A DNA stretch of 15,494 nt from SG8-30 sp037443885 (GTDB taxonomy: Bacteria > Pseudomonadota > Gammaproteobacteria > Steroidobacterales > Steroidobacteraceae): NCBI GenBank assembly GCA_037443885.1, contig JBBINN010000065.1, forward strand, positions 1-15,494, read 5' to 3'. The notes below the pieces were generated by a model, which worked only from the letters and a program-made list of their open reading frames with translations, was not told the origin of the DNA and searched no databases. How positions within the stretch are numbered: the stretch's first letter is position 1; the number at the start of each line of letters is the position of its first letter. Positions 6,732 through 14,804 of the stretch are shown here, piece by piece. Position numbers and translations under genes: made by a program.

Positions 6732-8474
6732 TCAGTCAACTGTGACGCGGTTGACTTCCTCGAGACTCGTCAGGCCGTCCCGCACCTTCTTGAGCCCCGA
6801 CGTGCGGAGGTCCCAGACCCCCTCCCGGCGGGCCGCGTCCCGGATGTCCTTGGCGTTGCCGCCCGTGAGGATGATCCGGCCGATTTCCTCGGTGACCGGC
6901 ATGACCTCGTAGATGCCGACCCGGCCCTTGTAGCCGTCCGTGCACTGGCTGCAGCCCACGGGACGGTAGATGCGGAAATCCGGGCTGCTCACCTGCTCCT
7001 CGGTGAAGCCCTCCTTGAGTGCCGCCTCGCGTGGCAGCTCCAGCGGCTGCTTGCAGTTGCCGCAGAGGCGCCGGCCGAGGCGCTGGGCGATGATCAGGCT
7101 CACGGAGGTCGCGATGGCGTAGGGCTTGACGCCCATGTCCACCAGGCGGGTAAGCGTCTGGGGGGCATCATTGGTGTGCAGCGTCGAGAGCACGAGGTGG
7201 CCCGTCTGGGCGGCCTTGAGCGCGATCTCCGCGGTCTCGAGGTCGCGGATCTCGCCCACCATGATCACGTCCGGGTCCTGGCGGAGGAAGGCGCGCAGTG
7301 CCGAGGCGAAGGTCAGCCCGACCTTGTTGTTGACGTTCACCTGGTTGACGCCCGGCAGGACGATCTCGGCCGGATCCTCGGCGGTCGAGATGTTGGTGTC
7401 CTCGATGTTCAGGATGGACAGGCCCGTGTAGAGCGACACGGTCTTGCCGCTGCCGGTGGGACCCGTGACCAGGATCATGCCCTGCGGACGCGCCAGGTTC
7501 TTGAGATACAGCTCCCGCTGGAAGGGCTCGTAGCCCAGCGCATCGATGCCCATCATCGCGCTGCTGGCATCGAGGATGCGCAGCACGATTTTCTCGCCGA
7601 AGAGCGTCGGGCAGGAACTGACGCGGAAATCGATGGACCGGTTCTTGGACAGCCGCATCTTGATGCGGCCGTCCTGCGGGATGCGCCGCTCGGCGATGTC
7701 GAGCCGGGACATCACCTTGAGGCGCGCCGCGAGTTTGGCCTGCAACTGCACCGGCGGCTGGGCCACTTCCTTCAGCACGCCGTCGAGGCGCACGCGGATG
7801 CGGTAGTACTTCTCGTAGGGCTCGAAGTGGATGTCCGAGGCGCCCTTGCGGATCGCGTCGAGCAGGATCTTGTTGATGAAACGGACGATCGGCGCGTCCT
7901 CGACGTCGTCGCGCCCGACCTGCTCCGTATCGACCGCGTCGTCGGCCGTGATGTCGACGTCGAGCTCGAAGTCGTCCGCGCCCAGCTCGGGCATCGAGAC
8001 GTCCACCTGCTCGATGGCCTTCTGCACGGCCTTCTGCAGCTTGTCGTCCTCGACGACCACGGCCTCGATCGCCAGCCCGGTCTGGAACTTGATCTCGTCG
8101 ATGGCGTGGAGGTTGGTGGGGTCCGAGACCGCCACGTGCAGGCGCTTGCCGCGCTTGGCGAGCGGCAGGATCCGGTGCTTGGACAGGAGCTTGTCGTTGA
8201 CCAGCCGGACGGCCTCGAGGTCCACGTTGACCGCGTCGAGGTCGAGCAGGGGGACGCCGAACTCCTGCGAGGCGGCGATCGCGACGTCGCGGGCCGCAAT
8301 GATGTTGTTGGACACCAGCCAGGTGACGAAATGGATCTTCTTCTCGCGGGCGGCGCCGATGGCCTCGGCCATGGCTGCTTCGTTGACCAGCCCGTCCTGG
8401 ACCAGGCGCTGGGGCAGGCCGCCGAGGACGCTGACGCGTCCGGCGCCGCCGGCTGCCATGGCTGGTTCGTTCAT
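6732..8474 (-). CDS. pilB: Type IV pilus assembly ATPase PilB
   Basis: Hexameric cytoplasmic motor ATPase of the GspE/PilB family that powers pilus extension. The 580 residues have an N-terminal GspE-N (MshEN-like) domain (about 20-150). An acidic linker follows (about 160-195), and then the ATPase core. Walker A GPTGSGKT is at 338-345. An Asp box lies around 362-371, reading AEDPAEI where most relatives have AEDPVEI. Walker B is VIMVGEIRD (403-411) with catalytic Glu408, and the His box GHLVLSTLHTND is at 425-436. The zinc-binding tetracysteine is C471/C474 and C508/C511. I take the ATG at 8472-8474; a second ATG five codons in is possible. It lies downstream of the pilA terminator and in front of pilC. 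A candidate sigma70 promoter lies at 8529-8558. Confidence 0.96.
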   Translation of the reverse strand: MNEPAMAAGGAGRVSVLGGLPQRLVQDGLVNEAAMAEAIGAAREKKIHFVTWLVSNNIIAARDVAIAASQEFGVPLLDLDAVNVDLEAVRLVNDKLLSKHRILPLAKRGKRLHVAVSDPTNLHAIDEIKFQTGLAIEAVVVEDDKLQKAVQKAIEQVDVSMPELGADDFELDVDITADDAVDTEQVGRDDVEDAPIVRFINKILLDAIRKGASDIHFEPYEKYYRIRVRLDGVLKEVAQPPVQLQAKLAARLKVMSRLDIAERRIPQDGRIKMRLSKNRSIDFRVSSCPTLFGEKIVLRILDASSAMMGIDALGYEPFQRELYLKNLARPQGMILVTGPTGSGKTVSLYTGLSILNIEDTNISTAEDPAEIVLPGVNQVNVNNKVGLTFASALRAFLRQDPDVIMVGEIRDLETAEIALKAAQTGHLVLSTLHTNDAPQTLTRLVDMGVKPYAIATSVSLIIAQRLGRRLCGNCKQPLELPREAALKEGFTEEQVSSPDFRIYRPVGCSQCTDGYKGRVGIYEVMPVTEEIGRIILTGGNAKDIRDAARREGVWDLRTSGLKKVRDGLTSLEEVNRVTVD

Positions 8475-8528
8475 CCCGCGTTGTTCCCGAGGTCGAGGGA
8501 GACGGAAATACCGCTGCTGAAGGAGTGT

Positions 8529-8558
8529 ATCTCAGTGGCCAAGACTAGCAATTGTCAA
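8529..8558 (-). promoter_or_regulatory. Candidate sigma70 promoter for pilBCD
   Basis: On the minus strand a perfect -35 box TTGACA (8553-8558) is followed after 18 bp by TGAGAT (8529-8534), a weak -10 with three matches to TATAAT. It lies just beyond the pilA terminator and about 55-60 bp upstream of the pilB ATG. That placement suits independent transcription of pilB-pilC-pilD-coaE. The -10 is poor, so the exact promoter is uncertain. Confidence 0.4.
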
Positions 8559-8613
8559 ATCGAAAAGCGGGAACTCCTTCTCGGTACGGGCCCCGGACAC
8601 CCGGGTGCGCGGG

Positions 8614-8647
8614 AAACAGAAAGGGGCCCCTCCCAAGAGGGGCCCCT
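8614..8647 (-). terminator. Intrinsic terminator after pilA
   Basis: AGGGGCCCCTC (8622-8632) and GAGGGGCCCCT (8637-8647) form a perfect 11-bp, GC-rich stem with a 4-nt loop. Read on the minus strand, the stem is followed by a T-rich tail (TTTCTGTTT, ending at about 8614). It starts 39 bp after the pilA stop. It should end most of the abundant pilin transcript before pilB, with possible read-through. Confidence 0.85.
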
Positions 8648-8686
8648 GGATGGTCGTCCGGTAGAATCCGGCCGACGTGCCGACGC

Positions 8687-9217
8687 TTACGGCGTGGCAG
8701 CAGCACCCGTGCGGCAGGCCGCCGGCAGGTACTTGTCGAGCAGGTCGACGTCGGTAATGTTTTCGCCGGAAGCAGTGCCCGCGGCGTCTTCCTCGTCCGA
8801 GTCCGCGATGTCGGCCGCGCGGCCACAGATCCACACCACGTCGTTGTTGAGGCTCAGGCGCGGCTTGATCGACAGGACAAGCCCGTCGATACGCGCATTC
8901 GCCTCACCACCGGTAGCCGCGGCGGCATAGGTGATGTTGATCGTGCCGAGGTCAACCGCCACGGCCCCGACATACTTGCCACGCTTCTCGCCCGTGCCGA
9001 TGCCGAGCGCCGTCTCGTCCACCGGCCACTCGCCGGTGTTGGCGATCTGCTCGGCGACCGCGGCCTTCACGTCGGCGGCGAGCGTCAAGCCTTCCGCGAC
9101 CTGCGAACGGATCGTGTAGTCCTGATAGGCCGGGATCGCGATCGCGGCCAGGATGCCGATGATGGCCACCACGATCATCAGTTCGATGAGCGTGAAGCCC
9201 TTCTGGATAGTCTTCAT
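8687..9217 (-). CDS. pilA: Type IV major pilin PilA (type IVa prepilin)
   Basis: Structural subunit of the type IVa pilus. The prepilin has 176 residues with a 7-residue leader MKTIQKG. The PilD cleavage site lies before F8, giving the mature N-terminus FTLIELMIVVAIIGILAAI with Glu5 (position 12) required for assembly and methylation. The hydrophobic alpha1-N helix spans about 8-36. The globular domain ends in a disulfide-bonded D-region between C131 and C168 (WIC ... YLPAAC). Its 36-residue loop is rich in Asp, Glu, Ser and Thr (ADIADSDEEDAAGTASGE). I choose the ATG at 9215-9217 because GGAG (9227-9230) is 9 bp away. The ATG six bases upstream (9221-9223) would be only 3 bp from it, and an open frame further upstream is not real. 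A sigma54 promoter and a leader stem-loop precede it, and a terminator follows. Confidence 0.95.
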   Translation of the reverse strand: MKTIQKGFTLIELMIVVAIIGILAAIAIPAYQDYTIRSQVAEGLTLAADVKAAVAEQIANTGEWPVDETALGIGTGEKRGKYVGAVAVDLGTINITYAAAATGGEANARIDGLVLSIKPRLSLNNDVVWICGRAADIADSDEEDAAGTASGENITDVDLLDKYLPAACRTGAAATP

Positions 9218-9256
9218 GTGCATTAACTCCAAGTGACCAAAGAGGGGACCGACAGT

Positions 9257-9275
9257 CGGCGACACCCTGTCGCCG
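9257..9275 (-). promoter_or_regulatory. Stem-loop in the pilA 5' leader
   Basis: CGGCGACA (9257-9264) and TGTCGCCG (9268-9275) are exact 8-bp arms around three bases. If transcription starts about 12 bp after the -12 element (near 9279), this hairpin would be almost at the 5' end of the pilA mRNA, about 40 bp before the ATG. 5'-terminal hairpins often stabilise highly expressed messages; that role is inferred. Confidence 0.55.
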
Positions 9276-9288
9276 TCGGGAGACACAA

Positions 9289-9304
9289 AGCAAGCCTCGT
9301 GCCA
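9289..9304 (-). promoter_or_regulatory. Sigma54 (RpoN) -24/-12 promoter of pilA
   Basis: The minus strand reads TGGCAC-GAGGC-TTGCT, an essentially perfect match to the sigma54 consensus TGGCAC-N5-TTGC(A/T). The GG (9302-9303) and GC (9290-9291) dinucleotides have the required 10-bp gap. The predicted start is near 9279, giving a leader of about 62 nt to the pilA ATG. pilA genes are known to be transcribed by RpoN with PilR as activator, and pilR lies immediately upstream. Confidence 0.9.
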
Positions 9305-9401
9305 ACCGGGCCAAGTGCACGCACGTTATTGTTTTATATATAGTTTACTGGACCGCTTTACTTAATTTCTGACCAGGCGCCCGGGACGGTCCCTGACCTC
9401 T

Positions 9402-9428
9402 CGCGTCACAAACTGACGCGCCGCGTCA
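9402..9428. promoter_or_regulatory. Triple TGACGCG motif, candidate PilR upstream activating site
   Basis: Three identical 7-mers in alternating orientation: CGCGTCA (9402-9408), TGACGCG (9414-9420) and CGCGTCA (9422-9428). The last two form a palindrome around one base. They lie about 120-150 bp upstream of the predicted pilA start, the usual distance for an enhancer bound by an NtrC-type activator, and are separated from the promoter by an AT-rich tract (about 9324-9370) that could allow looping. This is inference. The motif does not match the TGTC-type sites reported for Pseudomonas PilR. It might instead be a weak hairpin at the end of pilR. Confidence 0.4.
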
Positions 9429-9437
9429 CTTCGCGGC

Positions 9438-10843
<1,406 letters not shown>

Positions 10844-10860
10844 GCGGGGGGCTTTCTGGC

Positions 10861-12486
10861 TCAGGCCTGCTCCCAGCGCTGCGGGTCGGCGAAGATCAGG
10901 CGAAAGATGCTACCACCGCCCGGGCGGGGCTCGTACAGCAGCAACGCGCCGTTGCTCTGGGCCAGCTCGCGGGAGATGAACAGCCCGAGGCCCGTCCCGC
11001 TCGCCGCCGAGGTGAAGAACGGCTCGAAGATGCGCTCGGCCGAACCCGGATCGATGCCGGGGCCGCGGTCCGCGACCTCGAGGAACGGCCGGCCGCTGCC
11101 CGGCGCCCGGCCGGCATTCAGCTCGATGACGGTATCGCCGGTACTGAGGCCGTACTTCACGGCGTTCTCGCACAGGTTCCAGAGGATCTGGTGCAGGTGC
11201 GAGGGATCCACGCGCACCTCGAGGTCCGGCTCGGCGAAGCGGATCGCGACGCGCTCGGGGCGCAGGCCGTGGGTCGCGCAGAACTCGGTGACGAAATCCG
11301 CCAGCCATTCGGCGAGCGGCATGCGCTCGGCGCGAATCTCCTCGCGGCGCGAGAGCTGCATGACGTTCTGGATGATGGTGCTCACCCGGTCGGCGTTGTG
11401 GCGGATGATCTCGGTGAGCCGCCGCTCGGGGGCGCCGAGCCCGTCGCTCTCCTCGAGGAGCTGGGCGGCGTGGCTCACGGCGCCGACGGGATTGCGGATC
11501 TCGTGGGCGATGCTTGCGGAGAGCCGGCCGAGGGCCGCGAGCTTGGACTGCTCGGCGCGGGTCGAGATCTGGCTCAGGTCCTCGAGGAAGACGATCACCG
11601 GCGACGGCAGCCGCTCGCCGAGCGGGGCGAAACGCGGGCGCACCTCGCGCATGCCGTCGGCCGCGAGCAGGGTGCCCCGGGCGGCTTCGTCGTCGCGCGG
11701 GTTCCGGCGCCAGGTGGCGAGCAGGTAGAGGAGCCGGGGCGACACCTCGCCGAGCAGCGCCCCGGACGCGCTGCCGGCCGGATCCAGGATCTGCCGCGCG
11801 GAATCGTTGATCAGCCGGATGCGGTCCTGCTCGTCCACCACGAGGATGGATTCGCGGAGCCGCTCGACCACGTACTGCGACAGCTCGGCGAGGTTGGCGA
11901 GATCGAGCTCGCGCTGGCGGACCCGGGCCTCGGACTCGCGCAGCCGGTTGGCGAGCGGCGCAGCTGCGAGCGCCACGATGAAGATCACCGCGCCGAGCAG
12001 GCCCGCCTGCGTGAAGCTGCCGGCTTCGGTCGGGCCGGAGAGCACGAACACGACCTGCTGGCCCAGGATGCACAGCGTGGCGATGGCGGCGAGCAGGACG
12101 GCGCTGCGATTGGCGAGCAGCAGGCTCACCGCGCCGACCGGCATGATCAGCAGCAGCCCGAGCCCGCTCGCCACGCCGCCGCTCGAGACCAGGAGCAGCG
12201 TCACGGCGAAGATGTCGAAGGCGATGTGCAGGTAGGCCTGCAGGCGCAGGTCGGGCCAGCGGCGCTTGAGCAGGACGATGCACAGCACGCCCGCCAGGAA
12301 CATTCCGGCCAGAGACGCGGTGAAGAGCCCCGGCGCCGCCGACCCGAGCCCGCGCGGCCCCGGCAGCACGGCCGCGAGGACCGACAGCACCGTCGGCACG
12401 AGCAACCGGTAGACGTTCAGCAGGCCGAGCACCCGCCACGCCAGCTCGGGGTCGCCGTAGACGCGTTCGATGTCGCGGGCACTCAT
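10861..12486 (-). CDS. pilS: Membrane sensor histidine kinase PilS
   Basis: Sensor kinase that controls pilin transcription by phosphorylating PilR. In Pseudomonas it senses PilA in the inner membrane. The 541 residues begin MSARDIERVYGDPELAWRVLGLLNVYRL, the family N-terminus. The ATG at 12484-12486 is therefore chosen over an upstream in-frame ATG that would run back into the sucC start region. About six hydrophobic segments lie in 20-180. A PAS-like domain follows (about 200-305; ILVVDEQDRIRLIN). The HisKA helix carries the phospho-acceptor His328 in IAHEIRNP. The HATPase domain has the N box NLCENAVKY (437-445), the G1 box DRGPGI (473-478) and the G2 box GTGLGL (497-502). No Shine-Dalgarno is visible before the ATG. 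The gene is divergent from sucC across 154 bp. Confidence 0.95.
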   Translation of the reverse strand: MSARDIERVYGDPELAWRVLGLLNVYRLLVPTVLSVLAAVLPGPRGLGSAAPGLFTASLAGMFLAGVLCIVLLKRRWPDLRLQAYLHIAFDIFAVTLLLVSSGGVASGLGLLLIMPVGAVSLLLANRSAVLLAAIATLCILGQQVVFVLSGPTEAGSFTQAGLLGAVIFIVALAAAPLANRLRESEARVRQRELDLANLAELSQYVVERLRESILVVDEQDRIRLINDSARQILDPAGSASGALLGEVSPRLLYLLATWRRNPRDDEAARGTLLAADGMREVRPRFAPLGERLPSPVIVFLEDLSQISTRAEQSKLAALGRLSASIAHEIRNPVGAVSHAAQLLEESDGLGAPERRLTEIIRHNADRVSTIIQNVMQLSRREEIRAERMPLAEWLADFVTEFCATHGLRPERVAIRFAEPDLEVRVDPSHLHQILWNLCENAVKYGLSTGDTVIELNAGRAPGSGRPFLEVADRGPGIDPGSAERIFEPFFTSAASGTGLGLFISRELAQSNGALLLYEPRPGGGSIFRLIFADPQRWEQA

Positions 12487-12579
12487 GCGCCGGCGAATGT
12501 AGCACGCGCCCGCGGACCGCCCCGCGACGCAGGGCGCAGGTTGCGACGCGCGTCGCGCCGCCCGGATGGGCCCGCGGCT

Positions 12580-12608
12580 TTGCCTGCGCCGCCCGCTTGC
12601 CCCACAAT
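12580..12608 (+). promoter_or_regulatory. Candidate sigma70 promoter for sucCD(-nadE)
   Basis: TTGCCT (12580-12585) and CACAAT (12603-12608) each match four of six consensus bases and are separated by the optimal 17 bp. The predicted start near 12615 leaves a 26-nt leader containing the sucC Shine-Dalgarno GGGAAGG (12627-12633). The same 154-bp spacer must also hold the pilS promoter. On the minus strand a TGC-TACATT extended -10-like element (12496-12501) lies only a few bases before the pilS ATG. Confidence 0.45.
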
Positions 12609-12640
12609 GTGCGGCTGTTTCAGCGCGGGAAGGCCAGCCG

Positions 12641-13810
12641 ATGAACCTGCACGAGTACCAGTCCAAGCAACTCTTCGCCGCCTATGGCGTGCCCGTTCCC
12701 CAGGGCCGCGTCGCCGCCACGCCCGAGGCGGCGGTCGAGGCCGCGCAGGCGCTCGGCGGCCAGGTGTGGGTGGTCAAGGCGCAGGTGCACGCGGGCGGCC
12801 GCGGCAAGGCCGGCGGCGTGAAGCTCTGCCGCTCGCCCGAGGAGGTCCGCGCGGCGGCGGTGTCGATGCTGGGCCGCAAGCTCAAGACCAAGCAGACCGG
12901 TGCGGCCGGCCTGCCCATCAACCTCGTCTACGTCGAGTCGGGCAGCCGCATCGCCCGCGAGCTGTACCTGAGCCTGCTCCTCAATCGCGACACGGGCCGC
13001 ATCGCCTTCATCGCCTCCGAGGCCGGCGGCATGGACATCGAGGAAGTGGCCGAGAAGGAGCCGGAGAAGATCCTGCGGGCGGACATCCACCCGGCGACCG
13101 GCCTGCAGGGCTTCCACTGCCGCCGGCTCGCCTTCGGGCTCGGGCTCGAGGGCGAGCAGGTCAAGCAGTTCGAGCGCATCGCGCGCGGCCTGTACCGGCT
13201 GTTCCTGGAGAAGGACCTCGGCCTGGTCGAGATCAACCCGCTGATCGTCACCGAGGACGGCGGGCTCGCGGCGCTCGACGCCAAGATCAACGTCGAGGCC
13301 AACGCCCTCTACCGCCAGGCCGAGGTCGCCGCCCTGCGCGACGAGTCGCAGGAGGACGCGATGGAGCGCGAGGCCTCGAAGCACGACCTCAACTACGTCT
13401 CGCTCGACGGCAATATCGCCTGCATGGTCAACGGCGCCGGCCTCGCCATGGCGACCATGGACCTGATCAAGCTGCACGGCGGCGCGCCGGCGAACTTCCT
13501 CGACGTGGGCGGCACGGCGACGGCCGACCGCGTCACCGCGGCGTTCCGGCTGATCCTGTCGAACCGCAAGGTGAAGGCCATCCTGATCAACATCTTCGGC
13601 GGCATCGTGCGCTGTGACGTGATCGCCCAGGGCATCGTGCAGGCCGTGCAGAACGTCGGCGTGAAGATCCCGGTGATCGTGCGCCTCGAGGGCACCAACG
13701 CGGACATCGCGCGCCGGCAGCTCGCCGACAGCGGGCTCGCCATCATCGCGGCGTCCGACCTCACCGACGCGGCCACCAAGGCCGTCAAGTCCGCTGGCAA
13801 GGCCGCCTGA
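12641..13810 (+). CDS. sucC: Succinyl-CoA synthetase (ADP-forming) subunit beta
   Basis: Beta subunit of the TCA-cycle enzyme that converts succinyl-CoA + ADP/GDP + Pi to succinate + ATP/GTP + CoA. The 389 residues match E. coli SucC (388). An ATP-grasp domain starts at MNLHEYQSKQLFAAYGVPVP, with the nucleotide-binding VVKAQVHAGGRGKAGGVKL stretch (about 44-62) and the metal-binding EINPLIV (about 197-203). The C-terminal CoA-ligase domain carries NGAGLAMATMD and the FGGIVRCD segment. The ATG at 12641 is chosen because GGGAAGG lies 7 bp upstream and the family N-terminus begins here; the frame is open further upstream. The gene is 14 bp from sucD, so the two are one operon. Confidence 0.97.
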   Translation: MNLHEYQSKQLFAAYGVPVPQGRVAATPEAAVEAAQALGGQVWVVKAQVHAGGRGKAGGVKLCRSPEEVRAAAVSMLGRKLKTKQTGAAGLPINLVYVESGSRIARELYLSLLLNRDTGRIAFIASEAGGMDIEEVAEKEPEKILRADIHPATGLQGFHCRRLAFGLGLEGEQVKQFERIARGLYRLFLEKDLGLVEINPLIVTEDGGLAALDAKINVEANALYRQAEVAALRDESQEDAMEREASKHDLNYVSLDGNIACMVNGAGLAMATMDLIKLHGGAPANFLDVGGTATADRVTAAFRLILSNRKVKAILINIFGGIVRCDVIAQGIVQAVQNVGVKIPVIVRLEGTNADIARRQLADSGLAIIAASDLTDAATKAVKSAGKAA

Positions 13811-13824
13811 GGCAGGGGAAAGTC

Positions 13825-14799
13825 ATGAGCATCCTGGTCAACAAGAAGAGCCGCGTGATCTGCCAGGGCTTCACCGGCAGGCAGGGCACGTTCCACTCCG
13901 AGCAGGCGATCGCCTACGGCACGAACCTCGTGGGCGGCGTGACTCCGGGCCGCGGCGGCGAGCGCCACCTCGACCGGCCGGTGTTCGACACGGTGCACGA
14001 CGCGGTCCGCGAGACCGGCGCGGACGTGAGCATGATCTACGTGCCGGCCGCCGGCGCGGCGGACGCCATCCTCGAGGCGGCGGACGCCGGCATCGGGCTC
14101 ATCGTGTGCATCACCGAGGGCATCCCGGTGAACGACATGGTCAAGGTCAAGGCCGCGCTCGCCGGCAGCCGCAGCCGGCTCGTCGGGCCGAACTGCCCGG
14201 GCGTCATCACCCCGGGCGAGTGCAAGGTCGGCATCATGCCCGGCTTCATCCACAAGCCCGGCCGCATCGGCATCGTGTCGCGCTCCGGCACGCTCACCTA
14301 CGAGGCCGTGTTCCAGACCTCGCGCCTCGGCCTCGGCCAGAGCACCTGCGTGGGCATCGGCGGCGACCCGGTGCGCGGCATGAACTTCGTGGACGTGCTG
14401 GCGCTGTTCCAGAAGGACCCGAAGACCGAGGGAATCATCATGGTCGGCGAGATCGGTGGCGCGGACGAGGAAGCCGCAGCGGCCTTCATCCGCGACCACG
14501 TGACCAAGCCGGTCGTCGCCTACATCGCCGGCGTCACCGCGCCGGCCGGCAAGCGCATGGGTCACGCCGGCGCCGTGATCGCCGGCGGCAAGGGCACCGC
14601 GGCCGACAAGTTCGCCGCGCTCGAGGCCGCGGGTGTCGCGACCGTGCGCTCGCCGGCCGAACTCGGCAGCGCGATGAAGAAGGCACTCGCCAGGCGTGCG
14701 CGCAGCAAGGCCTCGGCCGTGCGCAAGGCGTCGAAGAAGGCAGCGCCGCGCAAGGCCGCCCGCAAGGCGGCCCCGCGCAAGACCGCCCGCCGCCGCTGA
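13825..14799 (+). CDS. sucD: Succinyl-CoA synthetase (ADP-forming) subunit alpha with a basic C-terminal tail
   Basis: Alpha subunit, which binds CoA and carries the phospho-histidine. The N-terminal CoA-binding Rossmann fold begins MSILVNKKSRVICQGFTGRQGTFH. GPNCPGVITPGECKVGIMPG (121-140) is the ATP-citrate lyase/succinyl-CoA ligase signature. Active-site His247 lies in GHAGAVIAGGKGTA. The core ends near residue 288, as in E. coli (289 residues), but the protein continues for 36 residues (289-324). This extra tail is made almost only of Ala, Lys, Arg, Ser and Pro, with a tandem nonapeptide. A purine-rich Shine-Dalgarno (GGGGAAA) precedes the ATG. The next gene, nadE, starts 5 bp after the stop. 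The tail resembles histone H1-like Lys/Ala-rich tails, and its role is unknown. Confidence 0.96.
   Translation: MSILVNKKSRVICQGFTGRQGTFHSEQAIAYGTNLVGGVTPGRGGERHLDRPVFDTVHDAVRETGADVSMIYVPAAGAADAILEAADAGIGLIVCITEGIPVNDMVKVKAALAGSRSRLVGPNCPGVITPGECKVGIMPGFIHKPGRIGIVSRSGTLTYEAVFQTSRLGLGQSTCVGIGGDPVRGMNFVDVLALFQKDPKTEGIIMVGEIGGADEEAAAAFIRDHVTKPVVAYIAGVTAPAGKRMGHAGAVIAGGKGTAADKFAALEAAGVATVRSPAELGSAMKKALARRARSKASAVRKASKKAAPRKAARKAAPRKTARRR
14740..14793 (+). repeat. Tandem 27-bp repeat encoding the SucD tail
   Basis: Two consecutive 27-bp units encode AAPRKAARK (residues 306-314) and AAPRKTARR (315-323). They differ at several bases, mostly synonymous or conservative, so the duplication is not recent or the protein pattern is under selection. 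Confidence 0.7.
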
Positions 14800-14804
14800 T
14801 CGCC

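Noticed and set aside
7176..8930. A 584-codon plus-strand open frame opposite pilB
   Set aside because: It is antisense to a well-recognised ATPase with all motifs. Composition is typical of a high-GC shadow frame and it shows no recognisable domain.
12487..12666. A 60-residue N-terminal extension of PilS from an upstream ATG
   Set aside because: It would run into the sucC start on the other strand and has no homology; the family N-terminus starts at 12486.
11191..13617. An 808-codon plus-strand open frame running across pilS into sucC
   Set aside because: It is antisense to pilS and then out of frame with sucC. Long stop-free shadow frames are expected at this GC content.
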